Assembly (NCBI GenBank): GCA_002321855.1
Contig: DCMX01000065.1
Span: 6,139-18,142, forward strand
DNA length: 12,004 nt
Reading direction: 5' to 3'
Source: Fidelibacterota bacterium UBA1611
GTDB taxonomy: Bacteria; Fidelibacterota; Marinisomatia; Marinisomatales; UBA1611
How positions within the stretch are numbered: position 1 is the stretch's first letter; the number at the start of each line of letters is the position of its first letter. Both the position numbers and the translations under genes were made by a program. Shown here in pieces: positions 1-8,992 of the stretch. The notes under the pieces were generated by a model. The model saw only the letters and a program-made list of their open reading frames with translations. It had not been told where the DNA came from and did not search any database.

Positions 1-1
1 A

Positions 2-139
2 TATATTGTTTTTGAGTCAACATTTGCTTCATTAGAACAATCTGCTAGGGCTAATCAATCAATATTACGTTCTATAAACGAATCATTCAACCGGTTTATT
101 CTGACATTGGTTCCTTGTTTTCATCAGATGAATCAGTAA
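2..139 (+). CDS. Possible 3' end of an unidentified gene (partial)
   Basis: A plus-strand frame is open from base 2 to a TAA at 137-139, giving about 45 residues that contain a stretch like LEQSARANQSILRSINES, polar and plausibly helical. The frame enters from outside the window, so a start cannot be seen. It would overlap the 3' end of the minus-strand 143-residue gene by about 44 bp. I do not recognise the family. In DNA this AT-rich, an open frame of this length can occur by chance when several frames are scanned. It is recorded only because nothing else explains bases 1-95. Confidence 0.25.
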   Translation, partial: YIVFESTFASLEQSARANQSILRSINESFNRFILTLVPCFHQMNQ

Positions 140-527
140 ACATTTCTTTGTCATGAGACATATTCCCTGATTCAATATCTTCGTCTTTCAAACCGTATTC
201 ATCCTTTATTTTTTCTATTTCTAATTCATTTTTCCCTATTTGTTTATCGATTGCATTAATTTTGTTAACAGTTAAAAAAAATTCAGTATTACCCGTGAAG
301 TTTGCCATATTCTCACTATGAGCTTGGTTATAGGTAAACCTGCCAAGTTCCTCATATATTTTAGATTTTTCTCGTTGAAGCTGATGGATGTCAATTTTAA
401 TCTTCGAAATCTTAGTAAACTCTTCTCCTTTAGCTACAGCGACACGACTTATCTCTTCGGCCTTCTCAACAGCCGATGTGCCCCACTCTTTCATATTATC
501 TTTCAAATCTTCCCAAAGTTTATTCAT
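96..527 (-). CDS. Small predicted coiled-coil protein of unknown function
   Basis: Encodes 143 residues with no signal peptide or membrane segment, so it is probably cytoplasmic. The N-terminal part (about 1-70) is rich in charged residues and alanine and looks like an amphipathic helix, with a segment VEKAEEISRVAVAKGEEF followed by IDIHQLQREKSKIYEELGRF. A second helical, coiled-coil-like stretch lies at about 85-112 (INAIDKQIGKNELEIEKIKDE). The tail from about 113 is acidic and probably disordered. The ATG at 525-527 is preceded by an AGGA about 8 bases upstream, one of the few clear Shine-Dalgarno-like sites here, which supports this start. It lies 89 bp downstream of serA on the same strand and may be co-transcribed with it. 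I do not recognise a named family. The helix pattern suggests oligomerisation or binding to another protein, but no function can be assigned. Confidence 0.8.
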   Translation of the reverse strand: MNKLWEDLKDNMKEWGTSAVEKAEEISRVAVAKGEEFTKISKIKIDIHQLQREKSKIYEELGRFTYNQAHSENMANFTGNTEFFLTVNKINAIDKQIGKNELEIEKIKDEYGLKDEDIESGNMSHDKEMFTDSSDENKEPMSE

Positions 528-616
528 AACACATTCCTATTTAATTATGGCTTCAATTCTTATCAAAATAACGAAAAATTACGAAGATTCATGGTTATTT
601 CTATAATACTATGGAA

Positions 617-2191
617 CTAATCAATTTTTATGCAATTAACAGATCGAATTTCATTCAGTGACTCTATTGATGTTATAATTGTTTCAGATACAGTTGAATC
701 TAAACGAATAACTGCAAATGCGTTACCTTTATGACTTTTTCGACTCAATAGATAGGCGGCAATATTTATACCTGCATCACCTAAAAGAGTACCTACCTGT
801 CCAATGACACCGGGAACATCATTATTTTCAACAAATAGCATTGTGCCCTCTTGCGGTGTAACATCCATTTCATGCCCTAACACGTTCACCAATCGTGGGT
901 ACTTTCCATCAAATATGCTTCCATCAAAACGTATGGTGCTATTTGCAACAACACTCGTAGATATCAAGTTTGAAAAATTCAATTCCGTTGTTGAATATTG
1001 GACAGTTAATTCAATACCCAATTCTTTTGCCACCGTTTCCGCATTTATATAATTGATTCGGCTTGGAACTCTTTCTTGCAGTAAACTTTTTAAAAAAGAT
1101 AGTGATATAGGTTTGATTTCATCAATTCCATAGCATTCGAGAGTTATACTCTTAATTGCGCCTGCCACCATCTGGGCTTGTATACTACCTAATAATTCCG
1201 CCAAGGATAATGTTGGTTGCATTTCTTTGAGCTTTACAAAATCATTAAAAGGTATATTTATAGCATTTGTAAGGTTCTCATCAAGTAAATAGTCCCTCAC
1301 CTGTTCGCAGATAGTGACACTCACTCCTTCTTTCGCTTCAGAAGTAGATGCACCCAAATGAGGAGTAAGAACTACTTTCGGGGCTTTAATCAGTGGACTA
1401 TTTTTATCCAATGGCTCGGTTGCATAAACATCTATAGCTGCTCCAGATATCGTTTCATCTTTCAATGCTCTGACAAGATCTGACTCATTTATAATACCTC
1501 CTCTGGCCACATTAACAATTCTGGCGGATGGTTTCATTTTACATAACATCTCATAATCAAATAAATTCCTGGTGTAATCTGTTATGGGTACATGCAGTGT
1601 AATATAATCTGCTTTTTCGACCAAGGCATCCAAATCAACAAATTCTAATTCATCTAATTGAAATTGGTCCTCGGTCACATAGGGATCATAGCCCAATATC
1701 TTCATATTGAAGGAACGGCAACGTTTCATCACTTCTCTTCCAATCTTACCCAAACCAATAATCCCCAAGGTTTTATTCCGTAATTCAGATCCGACCAAGC
1801 TGTGACGATTCCATTGTCCTTTTCTCATCCTACTATGACCTCTGGGTATATTGCGGGACAAAGCAAGCATTAAACCAACCGTATGCTCAGCTGCACTAAT
1901 TGTGTTCACATCTGGGGTATTCATGACAACCACACCCTTACGTGTTGCTGCAGGTATATCAATATTATCCACTCCTACCCCAGCCCTGCCAATAACCTGT
2001 AAATTCTCAGCTCCTTCTATGAAATTTTCCAAAATTTTAGTTCCGCTACGAATGATCCAACCATGCACATCTTTGCTTGCAGAATTTTTTTCCTCATTGG
2101 ATCCCTCAGGAAGATAATGCACTTCTAAGCCACCATTTCTAAGAATCGTCAATCCACTTTCAGTAATCGGGTCGGATACTAAAACTTTCAT
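617..2191 (-). CDS. serA: D-3-phosphoglycerate dehydrogenase, long form with ACT domain
   Basis: Catalyses NAD-dependent oxidation of 3-phosphoglycerate to 3-phosphohydroxypyruvate, the first step of serine synthesis, in the cytoplasm. The 524 residues fit the long bacterial form. A D-isomer-specific 2-hydroxyacid dehydrogenase catalytic region covers about 1-310, with the Rossmann motif GLGKIG at 146-151. The catalytic Arg230 (in NVARGG), Glu259 (in YATEP) and His278 (in TPHLGA) are all present. The allosteric substrate-binding domain covers about 316-445. A C-terminal ACT domain covers about 450-524 and begins with MLFVENNDVPGVIGQVGTLL. In known enzymes the ACT domain binds serine for feedback inhibition; whether this one is serine-sensitive cannot be read from sequence. 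The ATG at 2189-2191 has an A-rich upstream stretch but no clear Shine-Dalgarno. It is 69 bp downstream of acn on the same strand, with no convincing terminator between, so joint transcription is possible. Confidence 0.97.
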   Translation of the reverse strand: MKVLVSDPITESGLTILRNGGLEVHYLPEGSNEEKNSASKDVHGWIIRSGTKILENFIEGAENLQVIGRAGVGVDNIDIPAATRKGVVVMNTPDVNTISAAEHTVGLMLALSRNIPRGHSRMRKGQWNRHSLVGSELRNKTLGIIGLGKIGREVMKRCRSFNMKILGYDPYVTEDQFQLDELEFVDLDALVEKADYITLHVPITDYTRNLFDYEMLCKMKPSARIVNVARGGIINESDLVRALKDETISGAAIDVYATEPLDKNSPLIKAPKVVLTPHLGASTSEAKEGVSVTICEQVRDYLLDENLTNAINIPFNDFVKLKEMQPTLSLAELLGSIQAQMVAGAIKSITLECYGIDEIKPISLSFLKSLLQERVPSRINYINAETVAKELGIELTVQYSTTELNFSNLISTSVVANSTIRFDGSIFDGKYPRLVNVLGHEMDVTPQEGTMLFVENNDVPGVIGQVGTLLGDAGINIAAYLLSRKSHKGNAFAVIRLDSTVSETIITSIESLNEIRSVNCIKID

Positions 2192-2260
2192 ATTACTTTT
2201 TTCTATTGGTATCTATATTTCTTTAAAATAGATATTTCATAATTGAAAAAATAATACATG

Positions 2261-4519
2261 CTATGACTTGGATCTGAAAAGATTTAGTGCCGATCCAGCC
2301 CTGAACCAATGAATCTGCGATTCATTATAAGAGTGATGACATTGAATTTGATGTATTGATCCATCATTGTGGATAATCTTAAGCTTGATTGGTCTTTTTG
2401 GTGCAAAACGATCCAAATCTATAAAATCAAATGTGTCATCTTCCTGGATTAAATCATAATCGGAACTATTCCCAAAAGTGATGGCAAGCATACCCTGTTT
2501 TTTGAGGTTGGTCTCATGGATTCGTGCAAAAGATCTGGCCAATACGGTTATAACCCCCAAATGCCGAGGCTCCATTGCTGCATGTTCCCGTGATGAACCT
2601 TCCCCAAAATTTTCATCCCCGACAACAATGGTCTGAATACCAGCAGATCTATACATCCGTTGGATATCTGGAACCGGTCCATAATCACCGGTAAGCTGGT
2701 TTTTTGTTTGATTGGTCTTTTTATTGAAAAAGTTCACAGCACCGGTTAAAAAATTATTAGAAATATTATCCAAATGTCCGCGATAATAAAGCCACGGACC
2801 AGCCATGGAAATATGGTCTGTGGTGCATTTTCCGATAGTCTTTATCAATAAATTCATACCCGTAATATTGTTTTCATCCCAAGGTTCAAACGGAGCCAAT
2901 AATTGTAGACGTTCTGATATAGGGTTAATAATGATTTCGATATCACGACCGTCTTCAACTGGTGGCTGAAAACCATCATCTTCAACAGCAAACCCTTGGA
3001 CCGGAAAATCTATACCACTTGGCTCATTTAAACGGACCTTTTCCCCATCACGATTTTCTAAAGAATCACTGATTGGATTGAAACATAAATCTCCGGCAAT
3101 GGACATAGCTGTCACTATTTCCGGCGACGCAACGAACCCATGGGTATTAGGATTACCATCATTCCTTTTCGAAAAATTTCGATTAAAAGAAGTAATAATA
3201 GAATTCTTCTTCTGTTTTTCTGAACCATGTCGTGCCCACTGACCAATACATGGACCGCAGGCATTTGCCAATACAACACCCCCTATTTTCTTGAATATAT
3301 CAAGGTAGCCATCTCGTTCCACGGTATAGCGAACCTGCTCTGACCCTGGAGTGACTGTGAATTCTGATCTAACTTTCAAGTTCTTATCTAATGCCTGTTG
3401 CGCGACGGACGCTGATCGGGTAATATCCTCGTATGAAGAATTTGTACACGAACCAATTAGACCAACATCCAGTTTACGAGGCCATTCATTTTCGAGCACA
3501 GTCTTTCCAAACTTTGATAAAGGTGTGGCAAGATCAGGCGTAAAGGGACCATTAATATGTGGCTCGAGTTTTGAAAGATCAATATGAATCAGTTCATCAA
3601 AATATTTTTCAGGATTAGCATATACATCATCATCACCACGCAAATTGTCAGATATTCCATCTGCAAGATCGGCCAATTCAGTACGATTCGTACTCCTCAA
3701 ATACTGACCCATCTTCCCATCATACCCAAAAATGGAGGTGGTGGCACCGATCTCTGCACCCATGTTGCTTATTGTACCCTTACCAGTGCAAGACAATTTC
3801 TCGGAACCAGGACCAAAATATTCTAACACAGAACCTGTACCACCATTCACAGTTAAGATACCTGCCAATTTCAGAATAACATCCTTTGCTGATGTCCATC
3901 CGCCTAATTCACCAGTTAACTTCACACCAATTAATTTTGGGAACTGAAGCTCCCAGGGCACACCCACCATCACATCCACAGCGTCTGCACCGCCAACACC
4001 AATCGCTATCATTCCCAAACCCCCTGCGTTCACAGTATGACTATCTGTACCAACCATCATACCTCCTGGGAAAGCATAATTTTCGAGAACAACCTGATGA
4101 ATTATTCCTGCTCCAGGTTTCCAAAAACCAATACCATATTTGTTCGAGACCGATTCTAAGAATTCATATACTTCGCTGTTTGAATCCTTGGCGATAGCCA
4201 AATCACTAATAGCACCGGAGTTGGCTTGAATTAAATGATCACAATGAACAGTTGAGGGGACAGCAACCCTATCTCTACCAGACATCATGAATTGCAGTAA
4301 TGCCATCTGGGCAGTCGCATCCTGCATTGCCACTCTGTCAGGAGAAAATTCAACATATGACTCACCTCGAGTAAATTCCTGAGATTGATCACTATCAAAG
4401 AGATGACTATACAATACCTTTTCAGTATAGGTTAGGGGTCTATCAAGAATATCTCTTGCACGGTTTACCTTCTTTTCAAAAAGTACATAAAAAGATCGAA
4501 TAATATCCAAATCAAACAT
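2261..4519 (-). CDS. acn: Aconitate hydratase, mitochondrial-type
   Basis: Interconverts citrate and isocitrate through cis-aconitate in the TCA cycle, in the cytoplasm, using a [4Fe-4S] cluster. The 752 residues match the length of mitochondrial-type aconitases, shorter than the roughly 890-residue AcnA/IRP1 group. The three cluster cysteines are visible as Cys358 ([11 protein letters not shown]) and Cys421 and Cys424 ([10 protein letters not shown]). Other family landmarks are GTDSHT at 157-162, the substrate-binding PSTVHCDH near 88-95, and the active-site [14 protein letters not shown] at 639-652, where Ser642, Ser643 and Arg644 fall in the C-terminal swivelling domain. The protein looks complete. 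The ATG at 4517-4519 has no obvious Shine-Dalgarno upstream. It is divergent from the porU-like gene, sharing an intergenic region of about 100-130 bp. It is the first gene of a leftward group acn-serA-small protein. Confidence 0.97.
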   Translation of the reverse strand: MFDLDIIRSFYVLFEKKVNRARDILDRPLTYTEKVLYSHLFDSDQSQEFTRGESYVEFSPDRVAMQDATAQMALLQFMMSGRDRVAVPSTVHCDHLIQANSGAISDLAIAKDSNSEVYEFLESVSNKYGIGFWKPGAGIIHQVVLENYAFPGGMMVGTDSHTVNAGGLGMIAIGVGGADAVDVMVGVPWELQFPKLIGVKLTGELGGWTSAKDVILKLAGILTVNGGTGSVLEYFGPGSEKLSCTGKGTISNMGAEIGATTSIFGYDGKMGQYLRSTNRTELADLADGISDNLRGDDDVYANPEKYFDELIHIDLSKLEPHINGPFTPDLATPLSKFGKTVLENEWPRKLDVGLIGSCTNSSYEDITRSASVAQQALDKNLKVRSEFTVTPGSEQVRYTVERDGYLDIFKKIGGVVLANACGPCIGQWARHGSEKQKKNSIITSFNRNFSKRNDGNPNTHGFVASPEIVTAMSIAGDLCFNPISDSLENRDGEKVRLNEPSGIDFPVQGFAVEDDGFQPPVEDGRDIEIIINPISERLQLLAPFEPWDENNITGMNLLIKTIGKCTTDHISMAGPWLYYRGHLDNISNNFLTGAVNFFNKKTNQTKNQLTGDYGPVPDIQRMYRSAGIQTIVVGDENFGEGSSREHAAMEPRHLGVITVLARSFARIHETNLKKQGMLAITFGNSSDYDLIQEDDTFDFIDLDRFAPKRPIKLKIIHNDGSIHQIQCHHSYNESQIHWFRAGSALNLFRSKS

Positions 4520-4601
4520 ATAAAAGAATTAAGGTTTGTAGTTTATTGGAACAGAAACCAAAAATATTCGTTGGAAAACCGATTCGAAAATTACCTCGAT
4601 T

Positions 4602-4618
4602 TGATGCCAGTTTACAAT
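4602..4618 (+). promoter_or_regulatory. Possible -10 region for the porU-like gene
   Basis: TACAAT at 4613-4618 differs from the sigma70 -10 consensus by one base. The best upstream -35 candidate, TTACCT at 4591-4596, is poor. If used, transcription would begin near 4625, which would exclude the upstream ATG at 4617 and fit translation from the ATG at 4653. This is an inference from sequence only. Confidence 0.25.
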
Positions 4619-4652
4619 GCACTTCATCAACCCAATCTGTAATTTTTATGGT

Positions 4653-7600
4653 ATGTTTCGTTTTTTATTTACAGTATTAATTATATCGAGTGGTCTTTTT
4701 GCTTCCATAAAAACAAAGATTATTCATAGTTCACATAAAAACTTGATTATTCAAGTTGTAACTGAACCAGTAACAACGGCTGATCTATTTCCATCATCTT
4801 TTATAGTCGGTTTACCGGGCTTGAAAATTCCAAAAACACAAATCAGGTATTATGGAAAATCTCCAAATCCATTTCCCTCTTTCAACAAAGAAAAAAAAAC
4901 AGAATTTGATTGGCATGATTTGCAGAAACTTCAAAATCTATCTTGTGCTGTACTTGAAATAGATCCAAAAACAAAAGATGGAAATTTTTATGAAATTGTT
5001 GAAATTCATATTCAGTTTGATTCATTTGATTATTCGATTCGAAAACCAAAATCAACTGAAAACACGCTGTTAGCAAACCGAATCATTAATTGGGATTCTG
5101 CAAAAGACTGGTTGCTCCCTGAAAAACGAAGTGTAAAAAAGATCCAATCATTTCCAACAGGAAAATGGATAAATTTTGATATCCTTAAAGATGGTATGAA
5201 AATGATCACACAGGAAGATCTTACAGATATTATTCCAACCATATCTATCCATGATCCTCGTGCTTATATGCTTTTCATGGGTGCTGAACAAGGACGTAGC
5301 CGGAGTCAAGCGGTTAATTTACCAATAAAAGATAATCTAGTAGAGATCAGTATACATATTGACGGCGAGTCCGATGGGTCATTTGACAGTGAAGACCGAA
5401 TAATATTCTACGGTCGCGGTCCATCTGGTTTTGAACTGAAAACATCTGAGGTTAACTGGGAACAGAATCTTTATTTCACTTCTAATACCTGCTGGCTCCT
5501 TTTACCGGACGATAATTCTCTGCGCGGAAAGCGTGTAAGCCAGTCACTTGTACCTGAATCCACTTCTCTCACACTGGATTATGGATTGTCTTTTTATCAT
5601 ACAGAAATGGATCTTATCAATCCGGAAGGATCTGGTCTGCAGTGGGTGAGCACTTCAATCCCTGCCGGAGGATCTCAAATAATTTCAGCAATTCTTCCTA
5701 ATCCAAAATCTGCCGTCGATGCAAACATTACTGTTCAATTTATGGGGAATTACAGTTCGGGAAATAATAACAGCAATCACATAATGGAACTACATCATAA
5801 TAGTTCTGATGGAGTCCAGGTCGGCAACACATTGTCCTGGGCTGGAACTGGATTACGTAGTATAACTGGCACTATTTCAGGTGGTGAGCTAAACTCTGGC
5901 AACAATGCTTTCTATGCACACAATAAAAGCAATGGTGGAAGCTCCTCACCTTTTTTTGATTTTTTTGACATATACTACGGTCGCCTTTTGGATGATGCAG
6001 AATCATACGAATTCTTTTCTCCAGTTTCAGGTCAAAATATTCGTTTTACCTTTATTGAACCAATTAGTTCAACAACTAAAATTTGGAATATCACTAATCC
6101 TGAAAAAGTTTCATCTGAAACCATTTCGGACTTAACAAACTTAGATATAATTCTTCCAATGGATACATTGGCCCGATTTGCCGTCTTCAATCTTAATTCA
6201 TTGGCTAAAGTTGAAAACTTAGAATATCAACCGAATACAGTCATGGATAACCTTCGAAATCAAACAACTGTTGCACAATATATTATTGTGGGACCAAGAT
6301 CCTATCAGGAAGCAGCACAGCCACTTTTAAATCTGCGTTATCCTTCTATATATGCTAATTTAGAAGATATTTACCGAGAATTCTCAGCGGGTAATCGGGA
6401 CCCGATGGCAATCCGATCCTTCTTGCAGTGGACACAGGAAAATTGGCAAGAACCAAAGTCCACATATACTCTGCTTCTGGGTGATAGCGGATATGATTAT
6501 CGGAATATCACTGGTGAATCAAGCATTATTGTACCAACCATTCAGGTCCAAGCTTATCATAGCTATGCCACAGATGATAGGCTATCAACTATTTATGGTA
6601 ATATTCCGGAAATTGCCATGGGGCGTTATCCAGCAAGAAATATTGGTGAAGTGGAAAATTTTGTAGATAAAATTATCTCGATAGAATCGGAAACTGAATT
6701 CGGACCTTGGAGACAAAAGGTAACTTTAGTAGCCGATGATGCTGCTCGCCCCGAACCAAGTCACGGTGGAATAGCAACAGGCAAGAGCCACACACTTAAT
6801 TCTGAAGAATTAGCAGAGATTATTCCATCCATAGTGAACATTCAAAAAATATACATGATGGAATACCCAGAAGTGAGTGATGCATCTGCTTACGGTGTAA
6901 TCAAACCGGATGCGACCCAGGCATTATTCGATGTTTTATCAAGTGGTACCGCGATCCTCAATTACATCGGTCATGGCTCAGCATATCAGTTGGCTCAGGA
7001 AAAACTTTTATATATGGACCGTGGAGATTTAAATATTATTGAAACTGGTAAAAAAATGCCACTTTGGATCGTGGGTACTTGTTCGTTTGGGCATTTTGAT
7101 GATCCACTTACCGAGTCCTTTGCAGAAGAATTAATTCGGAAACCCATGGATGCTGCTTCGGCCGTAATCTCTACCAGCAGGCCTATTACAGTTACCGGTA
7201 ACGAACGATATACACAAGAAATATTTAAAGCCATATTCGGTAATGATCAAGTATCCAATCAACCGATCGGAGTAATACTACAATCTATTAAGAATGGCTC
7301 AAATGAAAGTGAATATTTTCACTTATTTGGTGACCCGGCCATGATGATACCTATGCCAAAGGAAACACTGACCATTAATGGCATTACGCCTGATACGTTA
7401 CGGACTTTGGAAACAGCTTTATTTATAGGCTCCCAAGATATTATCACTGAATCCGGGATTGGTATGGTTTTATTAACAGATGCCACTCGACAGGTCACAC
7501 GAGAATATAACATTTCTTCAACTACAGAAAGCCTAACCTACAACTTGCCTGGGGCTATCCTTTTCCGAGGATTGTTCGATTTCTTAGGTTCTGAATTATC

Positions 7601-8372
7601 TGGTCAGATAAGAGTTCCCCAGGATATTTCCTATTCCCCAGAACCAGGTAGCATCTTGATTTATATTCACAATGATTCCCAGGAAGCATTGGGTTCTCTT
7701 GATAGCATTCCACTTCGTGGAGGGAATCCAATCATAGACCATATAGGACCTATTATTTCCTTTGAAACTACGGATCAACGTATTATCCGATCTGGTGATC
7801 ATATCAGTAAAAATCAAGATCTGATTTTGAGATTTTCCGATCCCATAGGCATAAATTTGACCAATGAGGTTGGACATGAATTACTTTTAACAGAAACGAA
7901 TACAGAAGAGACAATTAATGTCACTTCCGAATTTTATTATGATATCAACAGCATTACGACAGGCACGGTTAATTTAAAGAACTATAATCAGGATAGGTTA
8001 CAATTCCATATCAAAGCATGGGATAATGCCAACAATCCTAGTGAAATTGAGATACTTATTCATGTCTCCGATGATAACAAACTCATGCTTTATAATACAT
8101 TTAACTTCCCTAATCCGTTTTCTACAGCGACCCAATTCACGTTTGAACTTTCGGCACAGGCGGAAATTTCGTTGGCAGTTTACACCTTGGGTGGACGCAA
8201 AATCATGGAATTTAAAACCTCGACTTTTTCTGTTGGATACCACACAATCAACTGGGATGGACATGATGCTTTCGGTGGAGTGCTTGCTAACGGTGTATAC
8301 CTTTATAAAATCAAAGCAGAAAATCGCAATGCAATAGAAACATTTATAGGTCGATGTGCAAAGTTCAGATAA
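4653..8372 (+). CDS. porU: PorU-like type IX secretion C25 (gingipain-family) sortase
   Basis: Predicted outer-membrane-associated cysteine peptidase that, in characterised T9SS, cleaves the C-terminal signal of cargo and attaches cargo to the surface. Residues are numbered from the upstream ATG at 4617 (1251 aa). I prefer the ATG at 4653 (1239 aa) because it starts directly at a signal peptide, MFRFLFTVLIISSGLFAS. The N-terminal half is beta-rich. The C25 domain spans about 554-910. It includes YGNIPEIAMGRYPARN, the catalytic His786 in NYIGHGS, and Cys822 in GTCSFGHFDDP, close to the PorU form of the Cys motif. A PorU-type module near 1075-1140 carries SDPIGINLTNEVGH and HIKAWDNANNPSEI. The C-terminal 1163-1251 is a FlgD/Ig-like T9SS sorting domain (NFPNPF, then INWDGHDAFGG and NGVYLYKIKAEN). 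Length is slightly above the roughly 1150 residues of Porphyromonas PorU. porV is not adjacent; maf follows after 29 bp. No clear Shine-Dalgarno is seen. Confidence 0.9.
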   Translation: MFRFLFTVLIISSGLFASIKTKIIHSSHKNLIIQVVTEPVTTADLFPSSFIVGLPGLKIPKTQIRYYGKSPNPFPSFNKEKKTEFDWHDLQKLQNLSCAVLEIDPKTKDGNFYEIVEIHIQFDSFDYSIRKPKSTENTLLANRIINWDSAKDWLLPEKRSVKKIQSFPTGKWINFDILKDGMKMITQEDLTDIIPTISIHDPRAYMLFMGAEQGRSRSQAVNLPIKDNLVEISIHIDGESDGSFDSEDRIIFYGRGPSGFELKTSEVNWEQNLYFTSNTCWLLLPDDNSLRGKRVSQSLVPESTSLTLDYGLSFYHTEMDLINPEGSGLQWVSTSIPAGGSQIISAILPNPKSAVDANITVQFMGNYSSGNNNSNHIMELHHNSSDGVQVGNTLSWAGTGLRSITGTISGGELNSGNNAFYAHNKSNGGSSSPFFDFFDIYYGRLLDDAESYEFFSPVSGQNIRFTFIEPISSTTKIWNITNPEKVSSETISDLTNLDIILPMDTLARFAVFNLNSLAKVENLEYQPNTVMDNLRNQTTVAQYIIVGPRSYQEAAQPLLNLRYPSIYANLEDIYREFSAGNRDPMAIRSFLQWTQENWQEPKSTYTLLLGDSGYDYRNITGESSIIVPTIQVQAYHSYATDDRLSTIYGNIPEIAMGRYPARNIGEVENFVDKIISIESETEFGPWRQKVTLVADDAARPEPSHGGIATGKSHTLNSEELAEIIPSIVNIQKIYMMEYPEVSDASAYGVIKPDATQALFDVLSSGTAILNYIGHGSAYQLAQEKLLYMDRGDLNIIETGKKMPLWIVGTCSFGHFDDPLTESFAEELIRKPMDAASAVISTSRPITVTGNERYTQEIFKAIFGNDQVSNQPIGVILQSIKNGSNESEYFHLFGDPAMMIPMPKETLTINGITPDTLRTLETALFIGSQDIITESGIGMVLLTDATRQVTREYNISSTTESLTYNLPGAILFRGLFDFLGSELSGQIRVPQDISYSPEPGSILIYIHNDSQEALGSLDSIPLRGGNPIIDHIGPIISFETTDQRIIRSGDHISKNQDLILRFSDPIGINLTNEVGHELLLTETNTEETINVTSEFYYDINSITTGTVNLKNYNQDRLQFHIKAWDNANNPSEIEILIHVSDDNKLMLYNTFNFPNPFSTATQFTFELSAQAEISLAVYTLGGRKIMEFKTSTFSVGYHTINWDGHDAFGGVLANGVYLYKIKAENRNAIETFIGRCAKFR

Positions 8373-8401
8373 ACAATATTGAAAATACCGTTCTAAAATA
8401 A

Positions 8402-8992
8402 ATGATGGGAGAAAATACCATTATATTGGCATCTGGCTCACCGCGAAGAAAACAACTATTAACTCAAATCAGGCTAAAATTTCAGGTAGTTCCAAGCGGT
8501 GTCATAGAAGATAACCATCTGAACCTCCCACCAGAAGCATTTGTGGAACATTGGGGTCGTAAAAAAGCAAAATATGTAGCATTGGATTTTCCTGATAATC
8601 TAGTAATAGGTGCAGATACCATCGTGGTTTTGAATGGACATATTTTTGGTAAGCCCAGAAACAAAAATGAAGGTTATAGAATGCTGCGTAAACTTTCTGG
8701 AAGAACTCATGAGGTAATCACAGGGGTAGCATTAATCTGGAAAAAGAGAGAAATTGATATAACATTTAATGCGCGAACAAATGTTACATTTAGAAAAATT
8801 CCAAAAGATTATATCTCTTATTATTTAGATAGTTATAATACTTTAGATAAAGCAGGTAGTTATGGAATCCAAGATTGGTTTTCTGTTTGGGTAGAAAAGA
8901 TTGATGGTTGTTATTACAATGTAATGGGGTTCCCTCTCTCTACATTTTACCAGTATTATCTGTCATTGAATAATTTGCAGGATATTAGGTGA
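8402..8992 (+). CDS. maf: Maf family nucleoside triphosphate pyrophosphatase
   Basis: Cytoplasmic house-cleaning enzyme that hydrolyses certain NTPs to NMP and pyrophosphate. Maf proteins of the YhdE type act on dTTP, UTP and modified pyrimidine nucleotides, and are also linked to septum formation. The 196 residues match the family's usual length. Conserved elements are the N-terminal nucleotide-binding loop ASGSPRRKQLL at 10-20, the catalytic Asp72 in GADT (70-73), GKP at 83-85, SGRTHEVITGVAL at 99-111, and DKAGSYGIQ at 149-157. The last of these favours the YhdE-type (dTTP/UTP) subgroup over the YceF (7-methyl-GTP) type, though substrate preference is inferred. A second in-frame ATG follows immediately at 8405, so the exact start is uncertain by one codon; neither has a Shine-Dalgarno. 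It follows porU by 29 bp and overlaps arfB by 4 bp, which suggests an operon. Confidence 0.95.
   Translation: MMGENTIILASGSPRRKQLLTQIRLKFQVVPSGVIEDNHLNLPPEAFVEHWGRKKAKYVALDFPDNLVIGADTIVVLNGHIFGKPRNKNEGYRMLRKLSGRTHEVITGVALIWKKREIDITFNARTNVTFRKIPKDYISYYLDSYNTLDKAGSYGIQDWFSVWVEKIDGCYYNVMGFPLSTFYQYYLSLNNLQDIR
8979..8982 (+). promoter_or_regulatory. Shine-Dalgarno of arfB inside the maf 3' end
   Basis: AGGA lies 6 bases before the GTG start of arfB and inside the last codons of maf. Together with the GTGA overlap of start and stop, it decides the GTG as the start and implies translational coupling to maf. Confidence 0.6.

Noticed and set aside
89..96. Eight-base palindrome AACCGGTT at the end of the small minus-strand gene
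   Set aside because: It is too short to be meaningful alone and no T-run follows it.
2211..2233. Inverted repeat ATCTAT/ATAGAT between acn and serA as a terminator
   Set aside because: The stem is six A/T-rich pairs with a long loop, and no T-run follows on the minus strand, so it does not support a terminator.
3351..4197. Several plus-strand open frames of 70-103 codons opposite acn
   Set aside because: They lie entirely within the well-supported aconitase gene on the other strand, lack recognisable domains and are best explained as shadow frames.
4891..4899. Run of nine A in the 5' part of the porU-like gene, a possible phase-variation tract
   Set aside because: Runs of eight A or T occur in several other genes here (for example 274-281 and in arfB and rodZ), as expected for an AT-rich, lysine-rich genome. 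The frame is intact and there is no sign of switching.
7998..8337. Open frames on both strands overlapping the 3' end of the porU-like gene
   Set aside because: The main frame there encodes the recognisable C-terminal sorting domain; the alternatives have no domain or start signal.
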